Notes: a model not told the origin generated them from the sequence alone. 64,000 nt of DNA from Syntrophomonadaceae bacterium (GCA_012840385.1 DULK01000048.1:17055-81054); one strand, 5' to 3'; shown: positions 44,113-53,937, counted from the stretch's first letter. Numbers and translations: made by a program.

Positions 44113-45969
44113 TTGAAGCGATTCAGAGTCGTGTTCCAGCCCGGAGGCCGTGAAATATACATCCCGGAGGGAATTACGGTCAAGGACGCCATCAACATGG
44201 CCGGGATCGGCTTTGACTTCCCCTGCGGCGGGAGGGGCAAATGCGGAAAATGCCGCGTCAGGATCCTGGAGGGTGCCGGCCGGCCGACGGCCGCCGATAA
44301 GGAACACCTGGAGGCCGGGGAAATCGAGCAGGGCATTCGCCTTGCCTGTCTTACGATAATTAATGGTGATCTTGTCGTAGAGCTTCCTTATGAAACAATT
44401 CCGGAGCACAAGATCTTGCTGGCGACTGAGGAGAGGAGTGTAAAGATAGAGCCCCATCTTACAAAAACCTGCGTGGAGATGGACCGGCCGTCGCTGGAGG
44501 ACCAGAGATCCGATTGGCAGCGCTTGAAGGATGCCCTGGTCCAAAAGAATGAGAAATATAAAGATTTAGAGGTTCCCCTCCAAATCCTGCGCAAACTTCC
44601 GCAAACCCTCCGTGCGGCAAAATACCGTCTCACCGCAGTTACAGACGACCGGCACGTTCTGGGAATTGAAGAACAGGATACCACCGGGAAAATGCTCGGT
44701 ATTGCCTTCGACATCGGGACCACCACCATGGTGGGATACCTCCTGGATCTTTACACGGGAGAAGAATTAAGCGTCGTATCTGCCCTCAACCCCCAGACCC
44801 GGTTCGGGGCGGACGTGATCACCCGGATCACCTTTGCCGGTCAGGAAGAAAACGGTCTGGAAAAGCTGCAGTCCGCGGTTGTAGAAATGCTCGACAGGCT
44901 GGTAGGAGAGGCCGCGGAGAAAGCCGGCGTAACACGGGATGATATTTACGCAGTAACCGTCGTCGGGAATACCTGCATGCACCACCTGTTTCTGGGGCTC
45001 AATCCCCAGTATATCGCCTTATCTCCCTACGTGCCTGTGGTAAGTGAACCCTTGACCTTTGCTGCGGAAGAGCTTCATATAAATGTAAATCCGGCAGGAA
45101 GAATTTTTGTGCTTCCCAACATTGCGGGATTCGTCGGGGCGGATACGGTGGCGGTACTTCTGGCGACGGAGATGGACTGGAGCGACAGGATCAAACTGGC
45201 CATCGACATCGGAACCAACGGTGAAATCGCCCTGGGATCGAGGGACAGGCTGGTGTCCTGCTCGGCCGCGGCCGGCCCCGCTTTTGAAGGCGCTCAAATC
45301 AGCAGCGGTATGAGGGGAGCCGTGGGAGCCATTGATCACGTCCGCTTCGGGGACGGCGTTGAATATTCTGTTATCGGGGGCGGAAAACCCAAAGGCATCT
45401 GCGGTTCCGGGCTGCTCGACGCAGTGGCCGGGCTGATTGAAGCAGGTATAATTGACAAAAGGGGAAGGATCTTAACCCCGGAGCAGTTAACAGGCACACC
45501 GGCGGAAAGGTTCAAAGATCGTATTGTCAGGCACGAGGGAGCCAACGCCTTTTTACTCGTTGACGGGTCTGCAACAGAACACGGCAGGCCGATCATGATC
45601 ACCCAGCGCGACGTTCGTGAACTCCAGCTGGCCAAGGGCGCCATTGCCACGGGGATACAGGTTCTGCTGGACAAATACGGCATCGGAGTAGGGGACGTCA
45701 CGGAGGTGCTGCTGGCGGGTGCTTTCGGAAACTACCTGGATCCCCACAGCGCCTGCGTGATCGGGTTGATCCCACCGGAACTTGAGAAAAAGGTAAAGAT
45801 GGTGGGTAATGCCGCCGGAACCGGCGCAAAACTTGCCCTGCTTTCACAGGGCGAGTTCAGGCGGGCGGCCGCCATAGCCGGGTTTGTGGAATATGTGGAG
45901 TTGGGCTCCTATCCGGATTTTGCCTCGATCTTTGCGAATTCGATGAGCTTTCCCACTATATCTAAATAG
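44113..45969 (+). CDS. Reductive activator of corrinoid proteins (RACE/RamA-like, DUF4445)
   Basis: 618 residues from the TTG at 44113, 7 bases after GGAGGG; the TTG at 44107 is too close. The N-terminal [2Fe-2S] domain uses C38, C44, C47 and C79 (CGGRGKCGKC...C). A linker follows to about residue 190. Then the ASKHA ATPase domain has GIAFDIGTTTMVGYLLDL and AIDIGTNGEIALGSRD, with VLLAGAFGNYLDP near the end. Such proteins reduce inactive Co(II) corrinoid to Co(I) with ATP. The likely client is the corrinoid protein at 6258, although the two loci are 37 kb apart. Confidence 0.93.
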   Translation: MKRFRVVFQPGGREIYIPEGITVKDAINMAGIGFDFPCGGRGKCGKCRVRILEGAGRPTAADKEHLEAGEIEQGIRLACLTIINGDLVVELPYETIPEHKILLATEERSVKIEPHLTKTCVEMDRPSLEDQRSDWQRLKDALVQKNEKYKDLEVPLQILRKLPQTLRAAKYRLTAVTDDRHVLGIEEQDTTGKMLGIAFDIGTTTMVGYLLDLYTGEELSVVSALNPQTRFGADVITRITFAGQEENGLEKLQSAVVEMLDRLVGEAAEKAGVTRDDIYAVTVVGNTCMHHLFLGLNPQYIALSPYVPVVSEPLTFAAEELHINVNPAGRIFVLPNIAGFVGADTVAVLLATEMDWSDRIKLAIDIGTNGEIALGSRDRLVSCSAAAGPAFEGAQISSGMRGAVGAIDHVRFGDGVEYSVIGGGKPKGICGSGLLDAVAGLIEAGIIDKRGRILTPEQLTGTPAERFKDRIVRHEGANAFLLVDGSATEHGRPIMITQRDVRELQLAKGAIATGIQVLLDKYGIGVGDVTEVLLAGAFGNYLDPHSACVIGLIPPELEKKVKMVGNAAGTGAKLALLSQGEFRRAAAIAGFVEYVELGSYPDFASIFANSMSFPTISK

Positions 45970-46005
45970 CCGTTCGATATGTTTATCGGCCTGTTTATCG
46001 GCGTG

Positions 46006-46034
46006 TTGACAGGTGCCGACCTATTCAGTATAAT
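46006..46034 (+). promoter_or_regulatory. Strong promoter of the cysE-cysS operon
   Basis: TTGACA (46006-46011) and TATAAT (46029-46034) are perfect consensus boxes with a 17-base spacer. Transcription starts just ahead of the T-box leader. Confidence 0.92.
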
Positions 46035-46054
46035 GAGTCCAAATTATTGTTCGA

Positions 46055-46300
46055 ATACTGCAAAGACGAGGAACGGGAAGAGTAGGTACAAATGCTTTCC
46101 TCAGAGAGGAACCGTCACCGGCTGCAAGCGGTTCTGGCAAAGCGGTACCGAAAGTGCGCCCGGGAGTCGTGGCGCTGAAACCAGTAGGCGCCGACGGTTA
46201 CAACCGTTATCTGAGATGAGGGGTTGGCTTTGCCTGAAACAGAGTGGAACCGCGGAAGATATCCTTTCGTCTCTGAAGATGAAAGGATTTTTTTATTATT
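46055..46300 (+). promoter_or_regulatory. T-box riboswitch, cysteine-specific
   Basis: The leader has the stem I landmarks GAAGAGTA and CAGAGAGGAA with the distal loop GGCTGCAAGC. The specifier is probably TGC (Cys codon) at 46155-46157 in CGAAAGTGC. The T-box sequence AGAGTGGAACCGCGG is at 46241-46255. A terminator stem pairs ATCCTTTC (46261-46268) with GAAAGGAT (46281-46288), followed by seven T. Uncharged tRNA-Cys would stabilise the antiterminator and switch on cysE and cysS. Confidence 0.93.
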
Positions 46301-46323
46301 AGGAACCAGAGGAGGGAAGAAAT

Positions 46324-47010
46324 ATGGGGTTTATCAGCCGGATCAAGAAGGATATCCAGGTCATTTTCGAGCGTGACCCTGCCGCAAAAAGCATCTGGGA
46401 GGTTGTTCTCTGTTACCCCGGCCTGCATGCCCTATGGATGCACCGCTTCGCTCACTGGCTCTACAAGAAGGGACTGGTACTGCTTCCCCGGTTGATCTCT
46501 CAATTAAACAGGTTCCTGACCGGAATTGAGATCCATCCCGGTGCAACAATTGGGGAAGGTCTTTTTATAGACCACGGGATGGGGGTGGTCATCGGTGAGA
46601 CAACCGAAATCGGAGATAATGTGACTATTTATCAAGGGGTGACCCTGGGGGGTACCGGGAAGGAAAAGGGGAAACGGCACCCCACCATCGGCAATAATGT
46701 GGTCATCAGCACCGGGGCCAAGGTTTTGGGATCCCTCACCGTTGGGGATAACGTCAAAATCGGCGCCGGCTCGGTGGTGCTCAGGGACGTTCCGGCAAAC
46801 TGCACTGTCGTGGGAGTTCCCGGAAAGGTTGTTGTGAGGGATGGACGCAAGATAGCCGATGCCCCGCAACCTGACATCATTGACCTGCAACACCACCTCT
46901 TACCTGACCCCGTCGGCGAGATGATCCTCTGCCTGCAGCGGAAGATCAGCCGTTTGGAAAACAGGATCGAAGAATTGGAGGCTAGACTCTGTGAGTCTCA
47001 AGGTGTATAA
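46324..47010 (+). CDS. cysE: Serine O-acetyltransferase
   Basis: 228 residues; ATG after GAGGAGGGAAG. An N-terminal helical domain (1-70) precedes left-handed beta-helix hexapeptide repeats, visible as [40 protein letters not shown] and [16 protein letters not shown]. The catalytic D/H pair lies in IDHGMG. It makes O-acetylserine, the cysteine precursor. A coiled tail (about 200-228) is unusual. It is first behind a Cys T-box, so low cysteine raises expression, and it overlaps cysS by 20 bases. Confidence 0.95.
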   Translation: MGFISRIKKDIQVIFERDPAAKSIWEVVLCYPGLHALWMHRFAHWLYKKGLVLLPRLISQLNRFLTGIEIHPGATIGEGLFIDHGMGVVIGETTEIGDNVTIYQGVTLGGTGKEKGKRHPTIGNNVVISTGAKVLGSLTVGDNVKIGAGSVVLRDVPANCTVVGVPGKVVVRDGRKIADAPQPDIIDLQHHLLPDPVGEMILCLQRKISRLENRIEELEARLCESQGV

Positions 47011-48514
47011 CACGTTAACCAAGCAGAAGGAGGAGTTTGTTCCCGCCTCGCCGCACCAGGTGAGGATGTACGTCTGCGGGCCCACTACCTATAATTACAT
47101 CCACCTGGGCAACGCCCGGGCTCTGGTCGTGTTCGATACCATAAGGCGGTATTTAATGTACAAGGGGTACCGCGTCTATTATGTGCAAAATTTCACCGAC
47201 ATCGACGACAAGATCATTGCCAGGGCCCAGGAGGAGCAGGATGAACCCCTGGCCCTTGCCGAGAGATACATCAAGGAGTACTTCCGGGATGCGGATGCCC
47301 TGCGGGTTTTGCGGGCCAATGTTCACCCACGGGCAACCGAGCACATCGGTGAGATGATCGAGATGGTGCGGGTGCTTCTTGAAAAAGGAGTCGCCTACGA
47401 GGCCGGAGGGGATGTCTACTTCTCTGTGCGCCGGTTCCCCGGATATGGAAAACTTTCGGGTCGAACCCTCGAGGAAATGCTGGCCGGCGCCCGGGTGGAG
47501 GTGGACCAGCGCAAACGGGACCCGCTGGATTTTGTACTCTGGAAGGCCGCCAAGCCGGGAGAGCCCGCCTGGGATAGTCCCTGGGGCAAGGGGCGCCCGG
47601 GCTGGCACCTGGAGTGTTCGGTGATGTCCGTCAAGTACCTGGGTTTTGGCTTTGACATACATGGCGGAGGTAGCGATCTGATCTTTCCCCACCATGAAAA
47701 CGAAATTGCCCAGGCGGAGGCTTTCAAAGGGGAAGAGCCCTTTGCCCGTTACTGGATCCACAACGGTTTTGTAACCGTAAACGATGAGAAAATGTCCAAA
47801 TCCCTGGGCAACTTTTTCATTGTCAGGGACCTGCTTCAGGAGTGGCCGCCGGAGATCCTGCGGTTTTTCCTGCTGTCTACCCATTACCGCAGTCCGCTGG
47901 ATTACAACCTGGAGAATTTAGCGACGGCACGCAAGAGCTACACACGCCTTCGCAACACGCTGGAGTTGCTGGAAGAGATTACAGGCAGCCAGGATTCGGT
48001 TCCGGCGGGGAGACTTTCCAGGGAAGCGGCGGCGTTCAGGGATCAGGTGCTGGCCCGGGTGGCCGAATTTGAGAATGCGATGGACGATGACTTTAATACC
48101 GCTCTGGCCCTGGCCGCCCTTTTCAGCCTGGGCAGGGAAGTGAACAGTTTTGTCAACCGTGATGACTTCAAGGCCACTCCGGCCATCCGGCACACCCTTG
48201 TGCGGGTGCGCCGGTATTTCAAGAGCCTGCTTGACGTGTTGGGGCTTGTTCCGGGGGAAAGCAGGGAACTGGGAATGGATTATGCTCAGGCTCTGCGGGA
48301 AATAGCGGTTTCTCTGAGAGAAGGCGGAGCGGCACAACTTCCGGAACCGCTGCCCGAGGCGCCGCAGGCTCTGCTGGATGCCCTGCTCAAGGTGCGCCAG
48401 GAAGCGAGGGCCCAAAAGAATTACCGGTTGTCCGACACAATCCGGGACTCCCTTAGAAAAATCGGCATAATCCTGGAGGATACGCCCCGGGGCGTCCGCT
48501 GGAGACTGGTGTAA
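46991..48514 (+). CDS. cysS: Cysteinyl-tRNA synthetase
   Basis: 507 residues from GTG inside the end of cysE. The class I HIGH motif is [10 protein letters not shown] and KMSKS is [10 protein letters not shown]. Zinc ligands include the cysteine in YVCGPTTYN and WHLECSV, with HHENE. A DALR and C-terminal domain follow to [17 protein letters not shown]. It charges tRNA-Cys; expression with cysE under the T-box links synthesis and use of cysteine. The 20-base overlap implies coupled translation. Confidence 0.97.
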   Translation: MSLKVYNTLTKQKEEFVPASPHQVRMYVCGPTTYNYIHLGNARALVVFDTIRRYLMYKGYRVYYVQNFTDIDDKIIARAQEEQDEPLALAERYIKEYFRDADALRVLRANVHPRATEHIGEMIEMVRVLLEKGVAYEAGGDVYFSVRRFPGYGKLSGRTLEEMLAGARVEVDQRKRDPLDFVLWKAAKPGEPAWDSPWGKGRPGWHLECSVMSVKYLGFGFDIHGGGSDLIFPHHENEIAQAEAFKGEEPFARYWIHNGFVTVNDEKMSKSLGNFFIVRDLLQEWPPEILRFFLLSTHYRSPLDYNLENLATARKSYTRLRNTLELLEEITGSQDSVPAGRLSREAAAFRDQVLARVAEFENAMDDDFNTALALAALFSLGREVNSFVNRDDFKATPAIRHTLVRVRRYFKSLLDVLGLVPGESRELGMDYAQALREIAVSLREGGAAQLPEPLPEAPQALLDALLKVRQEARAQKNYRLSDTIRDSLRKIGIILEDTPRGVRWRLV

Positions 48515-48538
48515 GAAAACCGTTTAAGAGAGGCAGGG

Positions 48539-49255
48539 TTGGATTTGAAGGTTGAACTGATTGCTTATACGCCTGAACCGGAAGCGGTGGTCGCGGCGGC
48601 GGCGCGGCTCTGCTATTCGGAGCGGGGGGCTTCTGAGTTAAAGGATAATCTCAGCCCGGAAGAAGTTCGAAGTTTTCTGGAAAAGCTGATCTCTATGGGG
48701 CATCTTTCCCCTTTAGAACATGTCAGTTTCACCTTTGCCATTGAGGGGGTCAGCAGGGCATTGTCCCACCAACTGGTGCGGCACCGCATTGCCTCCTATT
48801 CCCAGAAATCCCAGCGCTACGTGGATGAGGAAAACTTTGAGTACGTCACCCCTCCATCCATTGCCACTGACCCGGATGCCTTGGGGTTGTACAGGGCGAA
48901 GATGGAGGAGATCCGGGCGGCCTACAGGCAACTGGCGAGGATTGTACCCCGGGAGGACGCCCGGTACATTCTTCCCAATGCCACGGAAACGAAACTGGTC
49001 TGCACCTTTAATGCCCGGTCTCTCTTGAATTTCTTCCGGCTGCGCTGCTGCCGGCGCGCCCAGTGGGAGATACGGGAACTGGCCAACAGGATGCGCCGGG
49101 AGGTACGTCAGGTTGCCCCCACCCTGTTTGCTCTGGCAGGCCCCTCCTGTGAAACCGAAGGCATCTGCTGGGAAGGGAAAATGACCTGCGGGCTGGCAAG
49201 AGAGGTCCGGCGCCGGGGGGTGCCAGATCATGGAAGATATAACCTGGGGACGTAA
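48539..49255 (+). CDS. thyX: Flavin-dependent thymidylate synthase
   Basis: 238 residues from TTG after GAGAGGCAGGG. The ThyX signature is complete: [17 protein letters not shown] (the RHR-x7-S motif) at about residues 75-91, preceded by [10 protein letters not shown], and [12 protein letters not shown] later. It makes dTMP from dUMP with methylene-tetrahydrofolate and FADH2, independent of ThyA. It lies 24 bases after cysS and overlaps rlmB by 26 bases, the arrangement seen in many Clostridia. Confidence 0.96.
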   Translation: MDLKVELIAYTPEPEAVVAAAARLCYSERGASELKDNLSPEEVRSFLEKLISMGHLSPLEHVSFTFAIEGVSRALSHQLVRHRIASYSQKSQRYVDEENFEYVTPPSIATDPDALGLYRAKMEEIRAAYRQLARIVPREDARYILPNATETKLVCTFNARSLLNFFRLRCCRRAQWEIRELANRMRREVRQVAPTLFALAGPSCETEGICWEGKMTCGLAREVRRRGVPDHGRYNLGT

Positions 49256-49970
49256 CCCGGTTTTGGAAGCCCTCAACGGTACCCGTTCTCTGAACAAGGT
49301 TCTTATCGCCCGCGGCAGTCACGGAAAAGTGAACGAGATTGCCGCTATGGCGCGCCGGCAGGGAGTTCCCGTGCAGGTTGTGGAGCGTCAGGTTTTGGAT
49401 AAGTTGACCGGAGGCGCCAGGCACCAGGGGGTCGTGGCCTACCTCAGCCCTAAGCACTATGTTTCCCTTGAGGAAATCCTGAAGAATGCTTCAGATCGCA
49501 ACGAGGCCCCCCTTATCCTGGTGCTGGCAGGTTGGGAGGACCCGCAGAACTTCGGCAGCATCGTTCGCAGTGCTGAAGCTGCCGGTGTCCATGGGGTGAT
49601 CATTCCCGAAAGGCGTGCCGTACCCCTGACAGGGACTGTTGCCAAGGCTTCAGCAGGCGCCCTGGAATACCTCTCCGTATGCAGGGTGGGGAACTTGAGT
49701 CGGGCGCTGGCAGAATTAAAAGAGGCCGGCCTCTGGGTGGCCGGGGCGGATGCAGCCGGCAGCCTGCAGTATTTTGAAGCGGATTTCACAGTTCCCCTTG
49801 CCCTGGTCATCGGTGGGGAGGGAAAGGGGTTAGGGCATCTCGCAAAGATCTGCGATTACCTGGTACGCCTGCCAATGCGGGGCAGGGTCGGGTCTTTAAA
49901 CGCGGCGGTTGCAGGCTCTATCATCCTTTATGAGGTACTGCGACAGAGGCTTGGGAGGCCGGGCAGCTAA
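49230..49970 (+). CDS. rlmB: 23S rRNA (guanosine-2'-O-)-methyltransferase RlmB
   Basis: 246 residues. An N-terminal substrate-binding domain begins [20 protein letters not shown]. The C-terminal SPOUT knot has [33 protein letters not shown] and [20 protein letters not shown], the three SpoU motifs with the SAM-binding knot. It methylates a guanosine in domain V of 23S rRNA. The ATG lies inside the end of thyX, 26 bases before its stop, so translation is coupled. Confidence 0.95.
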   Translation: MEDITWGRNPVLEALNGTRSLNKVLIARGSHGKVNEIAAMARRQGVPVQVVERQVLDKLTGGARHQGVVAYLSPKHYVSLEEILKNASDRNEAPLILVLAGWEDPQNFGSIVRSAEAAGVHGVIIPERRAVPLTGTVAKASAGALEYLSVCRVGNLSRALAELKEAGLWVAGADAAGSLQYFEADFTVPLALVIGGEGKGLGHLAKICDYLVRLPMRGRVGSLNAAVAGSIILYEVLRQRLGRPGS

Positions 49971-49993
49971 ACAATTCTTGTTGGGGGTGGAAC

Positions 49994-50515
49994 ATGGATG
50001 GGCTTCTGCTTGTGGACGGGTATAACGTCCTCAATGCCTGGCCTGAATTTGCAGAACTGATAAATGAGGATCTTGACCACGCCAGGGACCGTCTGATCTC
50101 TGACTTGAGCGAGTTTCACGTGTTGAGCGGGTTGAGCGTTTTGCTCATCTTCGACGCCCATCACGTGAAAGGGGGCGTTGAAAAGCAGGAGGAGCGAGGC
50201 GGGATAAAGATCATTTACACGAAGGAAGGGGAAACCGCCGACCAGTGGATTGAAAGGTTTGCCGCCCAGTACAGGGCTAATACCCAAGAGGATAAACCTC
50301 CTCTTTTTGTATCAACTTACGACTGGCTGGAGCAGCGAATCGTTTCCGCCCAGGGCGCCTACCGCATCACGCCGTCCGAACTGCGCAATGAACTGCTGAG
50401 ATTAAAGAAGGAAGAAAAAAGGTTCCACCAGCCGGCCTTCGACCGGGTTTCCCTGGATAGTCACCTTACGGACCAGATCCGGAAAATCTTAGAGGGCTGG
50501 CGCCGCCGGAGTTAA
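49994..50515 (+). CDS. yacP: YacP/Rae1-type NYN-domain ribonuclease
   Basis: 173 residues; ATG after GTTGGGGGTGG. The PIN-like NYN fold shows the acidic motifs LLVDGYNVLNAWPE at the start, DLSEFHVLSGLSVLLIFDAHH and TADQWIERFA. A basic C-terminal helix follows. B. subtilis Rae1/YacP cleaves mRNA in the ribosomal A site. It is the last gene before sigH in the conserved clostridial order. Confidence 0.9.
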   Translation: MDGLLLVDGYNVLNAWPEFAELINEDLDHARDRLISDLSEFHVLSGLSVLLIFDAHHVKGGVEKQEERGGIKIIYTKEGETADQWIERFAAQYRANTQEDKPPLFVSTYDWLEQRIVSAQGAYRITPSELRNELLRLKKEEKRFHQPAFDRVSLDSHLTDQIRKILEGWRRRS

Positions 50516-50540
50516 TAATTTACAATCTGTTAACATACCC

Positions 50541-50569
50541 TTGACTTTAGGGATACTTTTTCGTATAAT
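50541..50569 (+). promoter_or_regulatory. Promoter upstream of sigH
   Basis: TTGACT (50541-50546) and TATAAT (50564-50569) have a 17-base spacer. The 5' leader of about 200 bases to the sigH ATG has no gene that I can support. Confidence 0.8.
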
Positions 50570-50775
50570 GCTTCACGACAAGTGAAAAATAAAGCAAGTA
50601 GTGTAAGCCTTTCAGCCAAACCTCTTCTTGAACCATTCAAGAACTCCCTTTCGAGTGCCTCCATTTGATTCAATCAAAATGGACAGGCAATTTTGTTTGG
50701 GTGTGGGAAGCTCAATGCTTTTCTCATACTTCCGAACTGCAAAAAGAAGAAAACTCACGGAGGCGAGAGTCCGGA

Positions 50776-51420
50776 ATGAGTAATCTGGCTCAGCAAGAGG
50801 TATCAGATGCGATCCAGTACCTGTCGGATGAAATTATCGTCGAAATGGCCAAAGATGGAGATGACGCCGCCCTAGAGTACCTGATCAACAAGTACAAGAA
50901 CTTCGTGCGAGCCAAAGCAAGGTCCTACTTTCTGATCGGTGCTGATCGCGAGGACATTATTCAGGAGGGGATGATTGGACTTTACAAAGCGATCCGGGAC
51001 TTCCGGTGTGACAAGCTCTCTTCATTTCGGGCATTTGCAGAGCTTTGTATCACAAGGCAGATCATAACAGCTATCAAAACCGCGACACGTCAGAAGCATA
51101 TTCCCCTGAATTCGTATATTTCTTTAAACAAGCCGATTTATGACGAGGACTCAGACCGGACACTGCTGGATGTAATCTCCGGATCAAAGATCAGCGACCC
51201 GGAAGAATTGATTATCAGCCGTGAGGAGTTCGACGATATTGAGGAAAAGATGGGAGAGATTCTCAGCTCTCTGGAATGGAAGGTATTGATGTTCTACCTG
51301 GAAGGCAAGTCGTACCAGGAAATGGCCTCTGATCTGAAGCGGCATGTGAAGTCCATCGACAATGCGCTTCAGAGGGTTAAAAGGAAGCTGGAAAGGTACC
51401 TTGAAAAACGGGAACACTAA
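50776..51420 (+). CDS. sigH: RNA polymerase sporulation sigma factor SigH
   Basis: 214 residues from the ATG at 50776; the frame is open to 50665 but the extra 37 residues are not seen in the family. Region 2 is EYLINKYKNFVRAKARSYFL and REDIIQEGMIGLYKAIRDF, the core-binding and -10 recognition helices. Region 4 is LSSLEWKVLMFYLEGKSYQE with a helix-turn-helix ending in DNALQRVKRKLERYL. SigH directs early sporulation and competence-type genes, which suggests a spore-forming lineage. A GGAGG lies 12 to 14 bases before the ATG, a rather long spacing. Confidence 0.95.
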   Translation: MSNLAQQEVSDAIQYLSDEIIVEMAKDGDDAALEYLINKYKNFVRAKARSYFLIGADREDIIQEGMIGLYKAIRDFRCDKLSSFRAFAELCITRQIITAIKTATRQKHIPLNSYISLNKPIYDEDSDRTLLDVISGSKISDPEELIISREEFDDIEEKMGEILSSLEWKVLMFYLEGKSYQEMASDLKRHVKSIDNALQRVKRKLERYLEKREH

Positions 51421-51440
51421 ATAAGGGCAAGGAGCCGGTC

Positions 51441-51469
51441 TTGATCTCCGGTAGAATCCGTTGTATAAT
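51441..51469 (+). promoter_or_regulatory. Promoter of the tRNA cluster
   Basis: TTGATC (51441-51446) and TATAAT (51464-51469) are 17 bases apart, about 20 bases before the first tRNA. Confidence 0.85.
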
Positions 51470-51489
51470 ACACGTTGTCGATAAGATGT

Positions 51490-51566
51490 GCCGACGTAGC
51501 TCAACCGGTAGAGCGGCTGACTTGTAATCAGCAGGTTTAGGGGTTCAAGTCCCCTCGTCGGCTCCA
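51490..51566 (+). tRNA. tRNA-Thr (anticodon TGT)
   Basis: The acceptor stem GCCGACG pairs with CGTCGGC, and the anticodon loop is CTTGTAA. T-loop GTTCAAG and encoded CCA are present. Confidence 0.97.
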
Positions 51567-51595
51567 GTGAAATAATGCTTATAACTGTTAAATGT

Positions 51596-51680
51596 GGAGA
51601 GGTTCCCGAGTGGTCAAAGGGGGCAGACTGTAAATCTGTTGGCTCAGCCTTCGAAGGTTCGAATCCTTCCCTCTCCACCA
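51596..51680 (+). tRNA. tRNA-Tyr (anticodon GTA)
   Basis: The acceptor stem GGAGAGG pairs with CCTCTCC. It is a class II tRNA with a long variable arm (TTGGCTCAGCCTTCGAAGG region), anticodon GTA and encoded CCA. Confidence 0.97.
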
Positions 51681-51683
51681 TAT

Positions 51684-51759
<76 letters not shown>

Positions 51760-51761
51760 AT

Positions 51762-51837
51762 GCCCACATAGCTCAGTAGGTAGAGCGTCGCCTTGGTAAG
51801 GCGGAGGTCACCGGTTCAATCCCGGTTGTGGGCTCCA
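51762..51837 (+). tRNA. tRNA-Thr (anticodon GGT)
   Basis: The acceptor stem GCCCACA pairs with TGTGGGC, the anticodon loop is TTGGTAA, and CCA is encoded. It follows the initiator tRNA by 2 bases. Confidence 0.97.
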
Positions 51838-51849
51838 CTGAAAACCAAG

Positions 51850-51878
51850 TCCCGCAAGGAATTGCGGGATTTTTGATT
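51850..51878 (+). terminator. Rho-independent terminator of the tRNA cluster
   Basis: TCCCGCA and TTGCGGGA pair around AGGAA, followed by TTTTTGATTTTT. Confidence 0.9.
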
Positions 51879-51961
51879 TTTCTGTCGGTGCTTAAAAATG
51901 CAGAATGGTTGCTATTTGTTTTCCGGTACCGCAACTGCTGTGTTTATTGTTGCGGCTGATA

Positions 51962-52393
51962 CTATAGACTTCTGTTTCTTCTGACTCTTCTGATGTGGGC
52001 CGTTTCCATCTGCAGGACATCAAGCTTGGCTTCAATACGGTCAAGAGTGTCGATAATTCTCGTATTTATATCTTCCTGGAGCGATCGGGCATCATAGAGG
52101 GCCCGTATTTTTTCGATAACTTCGTTTTCTATTTTGGTTTCCAGTTTTAGCTGGTTTTTATCGAGCGAGTCCATACGTGATTCAAGTCTTGTTTGCCCCT
52201 TTTGTAATGAATCTAACTGGCTGCCGTACTGCTGCAACATTTCTCTTTGCTGCTCTTGCATTTTTCCATGCTGTTCTAAGATTTGACCATGCTGTTGTAA
52301 TGTTTCTCCTTGCTGTTTTAAAGTTTTTTGAATTTCTTTCTGGCTTTCGAGAATTTGTTTTAATAACTCTTCCACTTCGGTTACTCCTTTCAT
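51962..52393 (-). CDS. Coiled-coil protein of unknown function
   Basis: 143 residues, almost entirely predicted coiled coil. The first 60 residues contain near-repeats of an 8- to 9-residue unit (QQGETLQQH, EQHGKMQEQ, QQREMLQQY). The second half continues as a charged coil with MDSLDKNQLKLETKIENEV. The C-terminus is basic (RRVRRNRSL). The ATG is preceded by AGGAGTAACC. No homologous family is recognised. It lies where the tuf gene stands in many relatives. Confidence 0.6.
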   Translation of the reverse strand: MKGVTEVEELLKQILESQKEIQKTLKQQGETLQQHGQILEQHGKMQEQQREMLQQYGSQLDSLQKGQTRLESRMDSLDKNQLKLETKIENEVIEKIRALYDARSLQEDINTRIIDTLDRIEAKLDVLQMETAHIRRVRRNRSL

Positions 52394-52800
52394 TTTATCT
52401 CCGAATTATCTCCGAATTTCCGGGCTTTTTTATCTTCGGTGGCTTTTACTGCCTGATAAACCGTCGAAGGGAATCATCTGACAGTGGCCTTACATCGGTC
52501 GTTGCGTTTCTTCGGCCGCATAACGATACCGTCAAAGCGCTGCTAAACCTCTCATGTTATAATAATACTATAGATCGGGGAGAAATGGATGTTTTAAGGG
52601 GATGCTTTAAGAAACGCCGCTCTCGTTACACTACCCCTTATTAGTAGAGTCCGGGTGGATTGCCGGAAAGGCCGGAGTTGTGTCTCTGTCTTCTTCCATG
52701 GGTTGGCTTCCCGTATTGTGGGCAGTATCTGTGACCGCTTGCCTCCGGGGCGGCAGAAAAGAACTTTTTCACAGCAACCTTTAAAGGACGTGACTGTAGG
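52394..52800. other. Intergenic region before mnmA
   Basis: No gene is supported. A TATAAT box with the following TACTATAG lies near 52559-52570, so a promoter is plausible. A 19-codon frame at 52585-52644, with GGGGAG only 2 to 3 bases before the ATG, encodes a basic peptide. Its spacing is poor and it is not called as a gene. Confidence 0.4.
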
Positions 52801-53877
52801 GTGACTCGGGAAAAGGTGGTTGTAGCCATGAGCGGTGGGGTGGACAGTTCGGTTGCCGCCCTGCTGCTCAAAAAAGAGGGTTATGAGGTGATCGGGATAA
52901 CCATGCAGGTCTGGCCGCGCCCGGAGGAGGACTACAAGGCGTGCTGCGGCCTGACGGCGGTTAACGACGCCCAGCGGGTGGCCTGGAAGCTGGATATCCC
53001 CCATTACGTCCTGAACTTCCGGGACGAGTTCGAGGAAAAGATAATCGGCTATTTTTGCCGGGAATACCTGGCGGGCCGCACCCCAAACCCCTGCATCGCC
53101 TGCAACAAGGAGATTAAATTTGGGTTACTTTTGGAAAAGGCCCGGGCTCTTGGGGCCGGGAGAATCGCCACCGGCCACTATGCCCGCATTGAGCGGAGCG
53201 CAGACGGAATTTACCTGCTGCGGCGGGGGATCGACGAAGGTAAGGATCAAACCTACGCCCTGTATCAGATGAACCAGTACCAGCTTGCCCGTACACTGTT
53301 TCCCCTGGGCAGCTACCGCAAGCAAGATGTAAGGCGGATGGCGGCGGACGCCGGGCTCCCAGTGGCAGAAAAGCCCGAAAGCCAGGAGATCTGTTTTGTA
53401 TCCACGGGAAGCTACAGCGACTTCGTGGAAGAGCGATTCCCCTCGGTCAAGAACGAGGGTTACTTCAGGTATTCCGATGGCCGGATCCTGGGGGTCCACA
53501 AGGGAATTCACCATTATACCATCGGCCAGCGGAGGGGCCTGGGGTTGTCCTTCAGACACCCACTGTACGTCACCAGGATCGATCCCGAAACCAACACGGT
53601 CTGGGTGGGGCCGGAGTCCGACCTCTATCATGGAGGGCTGATTGCTACCGACGTTAACTACATTACCGGTTCTCCCTTCGAGGGGGACCGCCCGGTTCAG
53701 GCCAAGATCAGGTACCTGGCTCCTCCGGCGGAGGCGGTTGCCACCCCAATTGGAACGGACCGCTTAAAGGTAGCCTTTAAAACGCCTCAAAAAGCGATAA
53801 CCCCCGGCCAGTCGGTGGTTTTATACGACGGAGACATTGTGCTGGGGGGCGGTGTTATCTCAGAGGTAACCGACTGA
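52801..53877 (+). CDS. mnmA: tRNA-specific 2-thiouridylase MnmA
   Basis: 358 residues from GTG. The PP-loop ATP motif is AMSGGVDSSVAALLL (9-23). The first catalytic cysteine is in NPCIACNKEIKFG and the second in ESQEICFVSTGSY. ATGHYAR and IGQRRGLGLSF are also family motifs. It places sulfur on U34 of tRNAs for Lys, Glu and Gln. AAAGGA lies 12 bases before the start, so an alternative later start cannot be excluded. Confidence 0.96.
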   Translation: MTREKVVVAMSGGVDSSVAALLLKKEGYEVIGITMQVWPRPEEDYKACCGLTAVNDAQRVAWKLDIPHYVLNFRDEFEEKIIGYFCREYLAGRTPNPCIACNKEIKFGLLLEKARALGAGRIATGHYARIERSADGIYLLRRGIDEGKDQTYALYQMNQYQLARTLFPLGSYRKQDVRRMAADAGLPVAEKPESQEICFVSTGSYSDFVEERFPSVKNEGYFRYSDGRILGVHKGIHHYTIGQRRGLGLSFRHPLYVTRIDPETNTVWVGPESDLYHGGLIATDVNYITGSPFEGDRPVQAKIRYLAPPAEAVATPIGTDRLKVAFKTPQKAITPGQSVVLYDGDIVLGGGVISEVTD

Positions 53878-53937
53878 TGAACGGCAAACGCCGCTCCGGC
53901 ACCAGGCATGCTGCTTTCGGAGACGGATGTGCGGTTC

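Noticed and set aside
52585..52644. 19-residue leader peptide before mnmA
   Set aside because: Ribosome-site spacing is too short and no regulatory hairpin was found next to it.
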